Below are positions 24,322 to 32,355 of a stretch of DNA of 44,882 nucleotides, piece after piece. Under the pieces are notes generated by a model, which was not told where the DNA came from, ran no database searches, and saw only the letters and a program-made list of their open reading frames with translations. How positions within the stretch are numbered: position 1 is the first letter of the stretch; every line of letters starts with the position of its first letter. Made by a program: the position numbers and the translations under genes. Location of the stretch: assembly GCF_022771645.1 (NCBI RefSeq), contig NZ_JALFCU010000016.1, positions 1-44,882 on the forward strand, given 5' to 3'. Source of the DNA: Selenomonas sp. (GTDB lineage Bacteria; Bacillota; Negativicutes; Selenomonadales; Selenomonadaceae).

Positions 24322-26037
24322 TCAGCCGATCGGCTGCAAGCTCCATCCGCCGTCGCCCGTGAGATGGAGTTCTTCGTCGTGCTGTGCGTAGAGCGTCGAA
24401 CGGTGGCCGACGCTGACGATGCTGAGCTCCGGCAGACGCGTCTTGATGAGTTCGTACATCGCCTGTTCGCGCGGCTCGTCGAGCGCGCTCGTCGCCTCGT
24501 CGAGAAACACCCACTGCGGCTTCACGAGCAGCACGCGCGCGAATGCGAGACGCTGCTGCTCGCCGAGCGACAGGATGCGGCTCCAATCATCTACCGTGTC
24601 GAGCTTGCTGATGAGCTGCCCGAGGCCGACGCCATTGAGCGCCGCCGCGAGCTCCGCATCCGTCCCCGTCGCCGCCTTCGGATACGCGAGTGCGCGGCGC
24701 AGGCTGCCGAGCGGCAGGTACGGACGCTGCGGCAGGAACAGCACGCGGCTGCCTTTCCCGATCGTCACGCGGCCGCTGCCATACGGCCAGATGCCGGCGA
24801 GCGTGCGCAGGAGCGTCGACTTGCCCGCGCCCGACGCCCCCGTCACGAGGATGCGGCTGCCGGCCGGCAGCGTCACCGTGCAATCGCGCATGAGGCGGCG
24901 GCCGTCCGGCAGTGCGACATCGAGGCTAACAATCGTGAGCGCCTCTTCACCTGATGCGGCGGCTGTTTCATGCGCCACGCCGTCCGGGAGCGACTGCGCC
25001 GTTTCCATATGTTCCGTGAACGTCGAAAGTCGGCGCACGACGGCGGCGAGCTGCGCGATCGTGTCGTACGACTCGACGAAGTACGACAGCGCATCCTGCA
25101 CGCGGCCGAACGCGCTGACTGTCTGCATGAGGCCGCCGAGCTGCATGGCGCCGCCGAAATACCGCGGCGCCGCGAGCACGAGCGGCACGATGATCGCGAG
25201 CTGCGCATAACCGTTGACGTAGAAATTGAGGAGCTTCGTCTGGCGCATGAGCTGCCAGTAATTCGATATCACATGTGCGAAGCGCTCTTTGAAGCCGACG
25301 GTCTCCGCGCTTTCGCCGCGATAAAACGCGACGCTCTCGCTGTTCTCGCGCACGCGCATCATGTTGAAACGGAAATCCGCCTCGTAGCGCTGCTGGTCGA
25401 AATTCAGCCCAATGAGCCGCCGCCCGACGAGGTGCGCGCCGATCGTGCCGAGGATGGAATAGACGAGCGAGAACCAGAACATATAGCCGTAGATGACGAA
25501 CTCATGGCTGCCGAGCGGCACGGTAAATGCGCCCGAGAGATTCCAGAGCACGACGCCGAACGCGCCGAGCGTCGTCAGCTGCTTCAGGAATCCAAGAAGC
25601 AATTGCAGCGTCAGCGTCACGAACTGGTTGATGTCCTCGCTGATACGCTGATCCGGGTTGTCCGTGTCGCTGCCGAGCACCTGCAAGCGGTAATAGACCT
25701 GGTGCTTCATCCAGCCCGCAAGATACGTGTCCGTCATCCACGTACGCCAGCGGATCTGGAGCATCTGCCGCAGGTAGATCGCGTAGACGGCGATGATGAT
25801 GTAGAGGAACGCGAGCGCCGTGAACTCGCCGACGAGCGGCCAGAAGCTTTCTTGCGCGTATTGTTGCAACGCGTTGTAAAACTCATTGTACCAGCTGTTG
25901 ATGCGCACGAGAAGGTATACGGACGCGAAATTCAGCCCGATGACGAACGCCAAGAGCCCCCGCGCCTTCCATTTATGTTCACTGTTCCAGTATCCGCGGA
26001 ACAGATGCCAGAACATGCGGAACGCTAGTTTCTTCAT
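24322..26037 (-). CDS. ABC transporter, fused permease-ATPase of the YddA/SbmA-BacA type
   Basis: A 571-residue half-transporter with about six membrane segments in the first 320 residues and a C-terminal ATPase. The opening FRMFWHLFRGYWNSEHKWKA, the motif LRQMLQIRWRTWMTDTYLAG and DNPDQRISEDINQF are hallmarks of the ABC_membrane_2 family (YddA, SbmA/BacA, peroxisomal ABCD). That family moves peptides, cobalamin or acyl compounds. The ATPase has Walker A VTGASGAGKSTLL, signature LSLGEQQRLAFARVL and Walker B WVFLDEATSALDE. ATG 26037 is chosen over GTG 26046 because GGAAGGG is too close to the GTG. It is a single-gene transcript with its own promoter and terminator. The substrate is unknown. Confidence 0.9.
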   Translation of the reverse strand: MKKLAFRMFWHLFRGYWNSEHKWKARGLLAFVIGLNFASVYLLVRINSWYNEFYNALQQYAQESFWPLVGEFTALAFLYIIIAVYAIYLRQMLQIRWRTWMTDTYLAGWMKHQVYYRLQVLGSDTDNPDQRISEDINQFVTLTLQLLLGFLKQLTTLGAFGVVLWNLSGAFTVPLGSHEFVIYGYMFWFSLVYSILGTIGAHLVGRRLIGLNFDQQRYEADFRFNMMRVRENSESVAFYRGESAETVGFKERFAHVISNYWQLMRQTKLLNFYVNGYAQLAIIVPLVLAAPRYFGGAMQLGGLMQTVSAFGRVQDALSYFVESYDTIAQLAAVVRRLSTFTEHMETAQSLPDGVAHETAAASGEEALTIVSLDVALPDGRRLMRDCTVTLPAGSRILVTGASGAGKSTLLRTLAGIWPYGSGRVTIGKGSRVLFLPQRPYLPLGSLRRALAYPKAATGTDAELAAALNGVGLGQLISKLDTVDDWSRILSLGEQQRLAFARVLLVKPQWVFLDEATSALDEPREQAMYELIKTRLPELSIVSVGHRSTLYAQHDEELHLTGDGGWSLQPIG

Positions 26038-26072
26038 GAAGATCACACCCTTCCCAATCCAAGAATGCCTCT

Positions 26073-26101
26073 ATTATAATCATTTCTCGCGCGAGCTTCA
26101 A
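26073..26101 (-). promoter_or_regulatory. ABC exporter promoter with palindromic spacer
   Basis: Minus strand TTGAAG at 26101-26096, 17-base spacer, TATAAT at 26078-26073. The spacer contains the perfect palindrome CTCGCGCGAG, a plausible operator position. Confidence 0.8.
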
Positions 26102-26141
26102 GAAAACTTCCTGCGCACGGCAAATGCGCTGCGTTTTCCTC

Positions 26142-28676
26142 TCACATCGTTGTGATTGGGTCGATGTCGATGGCGACATCCGTATCGAGATGCAATTTTT
26201 GTTCGCGCAAAAATGCTTGCACATCGGAAAGCTGCACCGCTTTGATGAGGACAACGAAACGATACACCCCGCGGAATCTCGCAATGACGGCCGGTGCCGG
26301 GCCGATGGCGACGTTCGTCGGCGGCGGCGCGCCGAGCGGTGCGCCCGCAGCGAGCGGAAAACGCTGCTGGAACGCTTGCACGAACGACGATGCCGCCTGC
26401 TTTGCCGCCGCTTCGTCCGCGTTCTGGAACAACAGCTTCACGAGCCGCGTGAACGGCGGATAGCCGAGCGCCTGGCGCATCGCGATCTCGTGCCGGTAAA
26501 AGCCTTCGTAATCCTGCGCGATGCCGCACTGCACGGCGTAGTGCTCCGTGTTGTACGTCTGCACGAGCACGTGGCCGCGCTCGCCCGTTTCCCTGTGTTC
26601 GATATGGCGTCCCGCGCGCCCGGCCGTCTGCGTGATGAGCATGAAGCAGCGCTCAGCGGCGCGGAAGTCCGGCATGTTGAGGCACGAATCGGCGCTGATG
26701 ATGCCAACGGCCGTGACATTCGGGATGTCGTGGCCTTTCGCGACCATCTGCGTGCCGAGCAGGATGTCGAACTCGCCGCGACGGAAGCGGCCGAGGATTT
26801 CCTGGTGCGCGAACTTGCCGCCCGTCGTGTCGCGATCCATGCGCACGACGCGCGCCTGCGGCACGAGCGCGCGTAGTTCCTGTTCGAGCTTCTCCGTGCC
26901 CGAACCGAAATATTTGATGTAGCGGCTGCCGCAGCTCGGGCACACGTCCGGCACGGGCTGGCGGATGTCGCAGTGATGGCACAGCAGGAGCTTGCTGCCG
27001 CGCGCTTCGTGATAGACGAGCGGCAAGCCGCAGTCCGGGCACTTGATGACCTCGCCGCATGCGCGGCACATGACGAACGTCGAAAAGCCCCTGCGGTTCA
27101 GCATGATGATGAGCTGCTCGTGCTGTGCGATCGTGCGCTGGATGAGCGCTTCGAGCGGGCGCGAGATGATGTGGCGGTTGCCCATGCGCAGTTCCTTGCG
27201 CATGTCGACGCACGCGACGTCAGGAAGCGGGATGTCGCCGACGCGATGTTGCATCGTGAGCATCGTGAGCTCGCCCGTCCGCGCACGGTGATATGTTTCG
27301 AGCGACGGCGTCGCGCTGCCGAGCACGAGCGCAGCGCCATGCAATCGCGCGAGCTCTTCCGCGACGACGCGCGCATGATAGCGCGGCGACTCGTCCTGCT
27401 TGTAGCTCGCGTCCTGCTCCTCGTCAAGGATGATGAGGCCGACGTCGTCCGCTGGCGTGAAGAGCGCCGAGCGCGCGCCGATGATGATGCCTGCCTCCCC
27501 GCGCCGCACGCGCAGCACGGCATCGTTGCGCTCCGCGAGCGTCAGGCGGCTGTGCATGACGATGATGTCACCCGCGAAATACGACTGGAACGCGCGCACG
27601 AGTTGTCCCGTCAGCGCGATCTCCGGCACGAGCACAATAGCCTTTCGCCCCGCGTCGCGCACGAGGCGCGCGAGCTCGATGTAGACCTGCGTCTTGCCGC
27701 TGCCCGTGACGCCGTAAAGCAGGAATCCATGATATGATTTCTCCGCGAGCGCAGGACGGATCGCATCGACCGCGACGCGCTGCTCCTCCGTCAGCGTGCG
27801 CGGCGCGTGACCGCGTGCGCCGTCCGCGTAGCTGTCGCGCAGCACGCGGCGGCGGCGGATCGCGACGATGCCCTGCTCCGCGAGCTTTTTCACCGTCGCA
27901 GCAGTCATGCCCTCGGCCTCGATCTCCTTCATCGACGCCGTCCCGTCATGCGCCGCGAGATAGCGCCACAGTGCACATTGCGCCTTCTTGTGCTTCGCAA
28001 AATCCGCTTCCCGTTCCGGCGTGAGCGCTTCGCGCAGGACAACGTACCGCTCATAGAGCGCCTGGTCGCGCCGCTCCGCAGCATATTCTTTCGTGAGGAT
28101 GTGGAGCGATGTCAGTTTCTCGAGCATCGCGGAGAGTTCGTCCGCGAGCTCCGGCAACGCTTTGCGCAGCGCCGCGCGCGGCACAGGTCCGTTTTCGGCG
28201 ACGTAGTCGTAGAGCCTGCGATACGCCGGCACGCCGAGCTGCGCATGCGTCTCCTTTGCTTCGTCCGCGACGTACTCCACCGTGATCTTCAGTCCGCTCT
28301 TGCCCGGCATGAACAACCGCATCATTTCCGCGAATGAGCAGAGATAAAACTCGGACAGCCACCGCGCCGCCTGCAGCAGCACGGGCGTGAACCACGCCTC
28401 TTCATCGACGAGCGCGAGGATGTCCTTGATGGCAAACGGCGATGCTGCGAGCTCGCGCTCCGTCTTCTCGCCGACGGCGATGACGAACCCTTCGACCTTC
28501 CGCCCGCTGAACGGCACAAAAACGCGCCAGCCGACGTCCGCCTGGGCGAGCGCGTCTGGCACGCGATACGTAAACGATTGTGCAATGCTCTTGACAGGGA
28601 TGTTAACGAACACGTCCGCCGTCTTCACGAGCTGTTCCTTCTGTTCTTCCAACCGAATCTCCTGTATGGTTTTCAT
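26142..28676 (-). CDS. priA: primosomal protein N' (replication restart helicase)
   Basis: PriA recognises stalled forks and reloads the replisome. The 844-residue protein has the N-terminal DNA-binding domain (VFVNIPVKSIAQSFTYRVP) and a winged-helix region. The helicase core carries Walker A LYGVTGSGKTQVYIELA, box II LIILDEEQDASYKQ and LVLGSATPSLETY. The two zinc-binding clusters CRACGEVIKCPDCG and CHHC...CPSCGSRYIKYFGSGTEK follow. Box II reads DEEQ rather than the usual DEEH. It starts with ATG overlapping the comM stop (AATGA), so it is the last gene of the flhB-like/yraN/comM/priA operon. Confidence 0.96.
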   Translation of the reverse strand: MKTIQEIRLEEQKEQLVKTADVFVNIPVKSIAQSFTYRVPDALAQADVGWRVFVPFSGRKVEGFVIAVGEKTERELAASPFAIKDILALVDEEAWFTPVLLQAARWLSEFYLCSFAEMMRLFMPGKSGLKITVEYVADEAKETHAQLGVPAYRRLYDYVAENGPVPRAALRKALPELADELSAMLEKLTSLHILTKEYAAERRDQALYERYVVLREALTPEREADFAKHKKAQCALWRYLAAHDGTASMKEIEAEGMTAATVKKLAEQGIVAIRRRRVLRDSYADGARGHAPRTLTEEQRVAVDAIRPALAEKSYHGFLLYGVTGSGKTQVYIELARLVRDAGRKAIVLVPEIALTGQLVRAFQSYFAGDIIVMHSRLTLAERNDAVLRVRRGEAGIIIGARSALFTPADDVGLIILDEEQDASYKQDESPRYHARVVAEELARLHGAALVLGSATPSLETYHRARTGELTMLTMQHRVGDIPLPDVACVDMRKELRMGNRHIISRPLEALIQRTIAQHEQLIIMLNRRGFSTFVMCRACGEVIKCPDCGLPLVYHEARGSKLLLCHHCDIRQPVPDVCPSCGSRYIKYFGSGTEKLEQELRALVPQARVVRMDRDTTGGKFAHQEILGRFRRGEFDILLGTQMVAKGHDIPNVTAVGIISADSCLNMPDFRAAERCFMLITQTAGRAGRHIEHRETGERGHVLVQTYNTEHYAVQCGIAQDYEGFYRHEIAMRQALGYPPFTRLVKLLFQNADEAAAKQAASSFVQAFQQRFPLAAGAPLGAPPPTNVAIGPAPAVIARFRGVYRFVVLIKAVQLSDVQAFLREQKLHLDTDVAIDIDPITTM

Positions 28677-30205
28677 TCGAGGCTCAGGCCGACGTCGTTG
28701 CGCAGCTTGATGGCCTCGGCGACCTCGCGCGGGCCGATGGCGCCGCCGCCCGCGAGGTCGGCGATTGTGCGCGCGACCTTGATGATGCGGTCATACGAGC
28801 GCGCGGAAAGATGCATCTTCTCGAACGCCGCTTGCAAGAGCGCCTGCGCGGCCGGTTCGAGCGGACAGAGCTGCTGGATCATCGCGTGATTCATCTGCGC
28901 ATTCGAGAAAATGCCGTACGCTTTCAGCCGCTCATGCTGGATGGCACGCGCCGCCTCGACGCGCGCGCGGATGGCCGCGGACGGCTCGGCTTTTTCCCGT
29001 GACGCGAGCTCCTTGTACTCGACGCGCGGCACGCGGATGTGGATGTCGATGCGGTCGAGGAGCGGCCCAGAAATCTTCCGCGTGTAGCGCTTGATCTCGC
29101 TCGGCGAGCACTCGCACGGATGGCCGCCCGACTCGTCACCCGCGTAACCGCACGGGCACGGGTTCATCGCCGCGATCAGCATGAAAGACGACGGAAAACG
29201 GAGCGATGCATGCACGCGGCTCACGAGGATCTCACGGTCTTCGAGCGGCTGCCGGAGCACTTCGAGCGTCGACTTGCCGAACTCTGGCAGCTCGTCGAGG
29301 AACAGCACGCCATGATGCGCGAGCGTGACCTCGCCCGGGCGCGGGATGCTGCCGCCGCCGATCATCGCCGTCATACTCGTCGTATGGTGCGGCGCACGGA
29401 ACGGCCGCTCCGTCACGAGGCCGCCGTCATGCGGCAGGAGGCCGGCGATGCTGTAGATTTTCGTGACCTCGAGCGCTTCCTCGGACGTCATGGCCGGCAG
29501 GATGGAATTCATGCGCCGCGCGAGCATCGTCTTGCCGCTGCCCGGCACGCCGACCATCAGCACGTTGTGGCCGCCGGCCGCCGCGATCTCAAGCGCGCGC
29601 TTCGCGGCGTACTGCCCCTGCACGTCCGCAAAATCATCCATCCACGTCGTTTGTCCGCCCGAATGTTCCTCGGGTACGGCTGGCTGAAGTTCCGTCTCGC
29701 CGCGCAGGAATGCGACAAGCGCGGCGAGCGTCGGCACGACGAACACCTGGATGCCTTGCACGAGCAAAGCCTCGTTCGCATTCCCCGGCGCGACGAACAT
29801 CGCATGGAAGCCTTTTTCCTTCGCCGTGATCGCCATCGGCAGCACGCCGCGGATGGGGCGGCATTCTCCTTCGAGCGAGAGCTCGGCGGCGAACAGGCAG
29901 CCTTCGATTTTCGACAATGGGAACAAACTATGTGCCGCCAGCAGGCCGACGGCGATCGGCAGGTCGAGGCCCGGGCTGTCCTTGCGGATGTCCGCCGGCG
30001 CGAGGTTGACCGTGATCTTTTCCTGCTGAAGCTTGAGCCCCGAGTTCTTGATGGCTGTGCGCACGCGCTCCTTGCTCTCGCGCACCGCCGTGTCCGGCAG
30101 GCCGACGATGTCGAACGACGGCATGCCGTAGCCCGCATCGATCTCGACATCGATGAGGATGCCGTCGACGCCCATCGTCGTCGCGCCATACGATTTTGCA
30201 AACAA
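28673..30205 (-). CDS. comM: ComM/YifB family Mg-chelatase-like AAA+ ATPase, TTG start
   Basis: ComM-type proteins are hexameric helicases that aid branch migration when transformed DNA integrates. The 510-residue protein has the N-terminal ChlI-like domain (SFDIVGLPDTAVRESKERVR and NLAPADIRKDSPGLDLPIA). The AAA+ core carries Walker A MVGVPGSGKTMLARRM and Walker B GVLFLDELPEF. The conserved FRAPHHTTSMTAMIGGG and a MNPCPCGY cysteine motif are present, plus the C-terminal Mg_chelatase_C region. The start is TTG with GGAGG 7 bases upstream. It begins only 33 bases after the yraN terminator, so its transcription must come through that hairpin or from an unrecognised start. Confidence 0.94.
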   Translation of the reverse strand: MFAKSYGATTMGVDGILIDVEIDAGYGMPSFDIVGLPDTAVRESKERVRTAIKNSGLKLQQEKITVNLAPADIRKDSPGLDLPIAVGLLAAHSLFPLSKIEGCLFAAELSLEGECRPIRGVLPMAITAKEKGFHAMFVAPGNANEALLVQGIQVFVVPTLAALVAFLRGETELQPAVPEEHSGGQTTWMDDFADVQGQYAAKRALEIAAAGGHNVLMVGVPGSGKTMLARRMNSILPAMTSEEALEVTKIYSIAGLLPHDGGLVTERPFRAPHHTTSMTAMIGGGSIPRPGEVTLAHHGVLFLDELPEFGKSTLEVLRQPLEDREILVSRVHASLRFPSSFMLIAAMNPCPCGYAGDESGGHPCECSPSEIKRYTRKISGPLLDRIDIHIRVPRVEYKELASREKAEPSAAIRARVEAARAIQHERLKAYGIFSNAQMNHAMIQQLCPLEPAAQALLQAAFEKMHLSARSYDRIIKVARTIADLAGGGAIGPREVAEAIKLRNDVGLSLE

Positions 30206-30238
30206 AGGGCTTCCTCCCCTTCCCGTTTCCGCTGACAG

Positions 30239-30270
30239 AAAAACGACGGCGTACCTGCGGCCGTCGTTTT
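30239..30270 (-). terminator. intra-operon terminator between yraN and comM
   Basis: Minus strand AACGACGGC...GCCGTCGTT stem followed by TTTTTC, with an A-run on the other side. It lies directly before comM on the same strand. Confidence 0.8.
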
Positions 30271-30271
30271 T

Positions 30272-30643
30272 TCACGTTTCAAATGCGCCCTCAATCTGGC
30301 GGCATTCCCATGCGCCGCCCGCCATCGCGTAGACTTCGATGACGTCAAAGCGGCAATAACACGTCCCCTGGAGATGCTTTTCCATCAGATACCATTGCGC
30401 CGTGCGGATGATGTTCCTGCGCTTGTAGTAGTTCACGGCCTCGGCCGGCTTGCCGTATTGCAAGCCCGTGCGCGTCTTGACTTCGACGAAGACAAGCGTC
30501 TTCGCATCCTGCCAGGCGATGATGTCGAGCTCGCCGACCTTCGCGCGGTAGTTCCGCGCCGCGATGACGTAGCCCTTGCGCTTGAGGTATGCCGCCGCCT
30601 CGTCCTCGCCCGCCTTGCCGAGCGCCTTATTCCTGCCGCTCAT
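30272..30643 (-). CDS. yraN: YraN/UPF0102 family endonuclease-like protein
   Basis: A 123-residue member of the YraN (UPF0102) family, which has a Holliday-junction-resolvase/restriction-endonuclease-like fold; its cellular role is unproven. The conserved blocks GKAGEDEAAAYLKRKGYVIAARNYR, GELDIIAWQDAKTLVFVEVKTR and KRRNIIRTAQWYL are all present. They include the GELD...VFVEVKTR nuclease-like D-ExK signature. The start ATG overlaps the stop of the FlhB-like gene by 4 bases. Its neighbours comM and priA point to a DNA-maintenance setting. Confidence 0.95.
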   Translation of the reverse strand: MSGRNKALGKAGEDEAAAYLKRKGYVIAARNYRAKVGELDIIAWQDAKTLVFVEVKTRTGLQYGKPAEAVNYYKRRNIIRTAQWYLMEKHLQGTCYCRFDVIEVYAMAGGAWECRQIEGAFET

Positions 30644-30969
30644 GGCTCTTCCTTCTTCCGCTCGCCGCGCGCGCGGTCCATGCGGTAGACATAGGCCATG
30701 ACCTCGGCAATCGTATGGTAGAGTTCCGGTGGGATCTCGCGGTCGAGCTCGAGCGCCATGAGCATGTTGACGAGCGTCTTGTTCTGATAGACCGGCACGG
30801 TGCTTTTCTGCGCAGCCGCGAGAATGTTTTCCGCGACATAGCCACGCCCCTTTGCCGTCACGCGCGGCGCACGGTCACGCTCCTGGTCATAACGGAGCGC
30901 GACCGCTTTCTTTTCCGCTGCCGGATCCGTTTCCGGCTCGATTGGCGGAGCCTTGCGGTCTCCTCTCAT
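30640..30969 (-). CDS. FlhB C-terminal-domain homologue (YlqH-like)
   Basis: A 109-residue soluble protein resembling only the cytoplasmic C-terminal part of the flagellar export protein FlhB. EKKAVALRYDQ and APRVTAKGRGYVAENI correspond to the FlhB strand and helix around the autocleavage site. VPVYQNKTLVNMLMALELDREIPPELY matches the end of the domain. FlhB's NPTH self-cleavage motif, expected just before the AVAL segment, is replaced by EKK, so it should not self-cleave. Stand-alone paralogues of this kind are known in Firmicutes, often beside rnhB/yraN; a role as FlhB modulator has been suggested but is unproven. It is the first gene of the operon behind a near-consensus promoter. The acidic/basic first 20 residues are unlike FlhB. 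Confidence 0.85.
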   Translation of the reverse strand: MRGDRKAPPIEPETDPAAEKKAVALRYDQERDRAPRVTAKGRGYVAENILAAAQKSTVPVYQNKTLVNMLMALELDREIPPELYHTIAEVMAYVYRMDRARGERKKEEP

Positions 30970-31014
30970 TCCCTTTCACCTGCCAAGCGGGCATCCCTGT
31001 CCTTGTTTGTCCTC

Positions 31015-31043
31015 ATTATATCGACTGCCAGAAAGTGCGTCAA
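31015..31043 (-). promoter_or_regulatory. promoter of the FlhB-like/yraN/comM/priA operon
   Basis: Minus strand TTGACG at 31043-31038, 17-base spacer, perfect TATAAT at 31020-31015. It lies in the 87-base gap after the glycine-zipper gene. Confidence 0.88.
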
Positions 31044-31056
31044 GGTGTGCACTCCC

Positions 31057-32337
31057 TCACGTGTCGTGCGCCCAGAGCAGTTTCTGCGGAACAGTCACCG
31101 CATGCGCGTACGCCAATGCCATCTTCTTGGCCTGGCGCAGTTGCCGCAGCGCGCGGATGTCATTCATTTCAATCTCGTGAATCGTCTGCGAAAGGGAGCT
31201 ATATGCTTTCTTCGCCATCAGCCATTCCCGCTGCGCCAGCTTCGTGCCCACGACGCTGCCGACCATGCCGCCGAGGATGGAGCCCGCGATCGGGCCGACG
31301 ACGGGGATGATGGCCAAGCTGGCCGCCCCGAGGGCGGCGCCCTGCGTGGAAAAGCCGATGCACAGGACGATGGACAGCGAGTTTCGCCCCATGCGGTCAG
31401 CAGCCTGCAGGCGCGTGATCTCCCCCTGGAGGCAGCTGTGCATGACGCGCGTCCCCTCGATGCCGAGGCTCGCGACCCCGACGTAGATGACGGCAGGCGT
31501 CCGCGTGCCGAGTAATGTGACCAGTCGGCGCTCCGTGCAGACACGCAAAGCGCCAGACACCGCGATTTTCAAGCCGGCCGTCTGGCCGTTCTTCCATGAT
31601 TTCATCAGCGTCTCCGAGACGCTAAACCGGCCTTTCCGAATGTCCTGCAAGGCCATGAGCCCCGAGGCGATGGCGAGGCCGCCGCCCCCGGCGAGAGCCG
31701 CATTCTTGCTGAGGCTCGACACGATGTCCCCGAACGCGTATTGGTCCAGCGCGTTCTCGACGAGGTCGTCCTGCAGGTTCATGAGGCCGAAATCGTGCTG
31801 CATCGTATGCTGGTATTCCATCTGCAGCGACTGCGTCAATCCGCCGTAGACTTCCGTCCCCTGCAACGGGGGCGTCATGGCATCGAGCCCTGCGACGCCC
31901 GTCGCCGTAAAGCCGGACGCCACGGCCGCCCCGTGCCTGCGGTCATCGTCTTTTGACGGCCGCTGCCAAGCGGACTGGAACGCGTCATTCATTTGGGTCA
32001 GCCGACCGAAAACATCCGCATCGCCCCACTCGGGCTTGTCCCGCTGTTCCGAAACTTGACGGCGCAACCAGTCATCGATCGTCTCGCCCTTGTCCACGCC
32101 GTTCTGCGCCCGGCGCTCCGCCCGTTCCGCGAGATCGACGGCCTCACACAGTTCGCTGGCCGCCCGCGCGGCATCCTCCGTGGACATCACCGCCCCACCT
32201 TCCAGCTGCTGCGCGAGCCACACCTCGTCGCTCATATCCGCCGGCTTTCGCTCATACGCTTCGAGGAACGCTTCGATGATATCTGCGGCTTCGGCCATCG
32301 TGCGGCCATCTTTCAAGAGTCCCTGTACATCTGCCAT
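31057..32337 (-). CDS. glycine-zipper membrane protein of unknown function, partner of AAA+ ATPase
   Basis: A 426-residue protein whose function I do not recognise. Residues 1-200 are hydrophilic and mostly helical, with a charged stretch around 60-135. Three hydrophobic, glycine/alanine-rich segments follow: about 212-230 (AALAGGGGLAIASGLMAL), 255-292, and 320-367. The last contains a glycine zipper (GAALGAAS...GPIAGSILGGMVGSVVG). A helical C-terminal tail of about 55 residues ends the protein. No signal peptide is seen, so the N-terminal half is probably cytoplasmic. Glycine zippers occur in channels, holin-like and pore-forming proteins, but family membership cannot be assigned. It starts 18 bases after the AAA+ gene with a strong AGGAGGGG site, so the two are very likely one unit. 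Confidence 0.75.
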   Translation of the reverse strand: MADVQGLLKDGRTMAEAADIIEAFLEAYERKPADMSDEVWLAQQLEGGAVMSTEDAARAASELCEAVDLAERAERRAQNGVDKGETIDDWLRRQVSEQRDKPEWGDADVFGRLTQMNDAFQSAWQRPSKDDDRRHGAAVASGFTATGVAGLDAMTPPLQGTEVYGGLTQSLQMEYQHTMQHDFGLMNLQDDLVENALDQYAFGDIVSSLSKNAALAGGGGLAIASGLMALQDIRKGRFSVSETLMKSWKNGQTAGLKIAVSGALRVCTERRLVTLLGTRTPAVIYVGVASLGIEGTRVMHSCLQGEITRLQAADRMGRNSLSIVLCIGFSTQGAALGAASLAIIPVVGPIAGSILGGMVGSVVGTKLAQREWLMAKKAYSSLSQTIHEIEMNDIRALRQLRQAKKMALAYAHAVTVPQKLLWAHDT

Positions 32338-32355
32338 CCGTAGCCCCTCCTGCCT

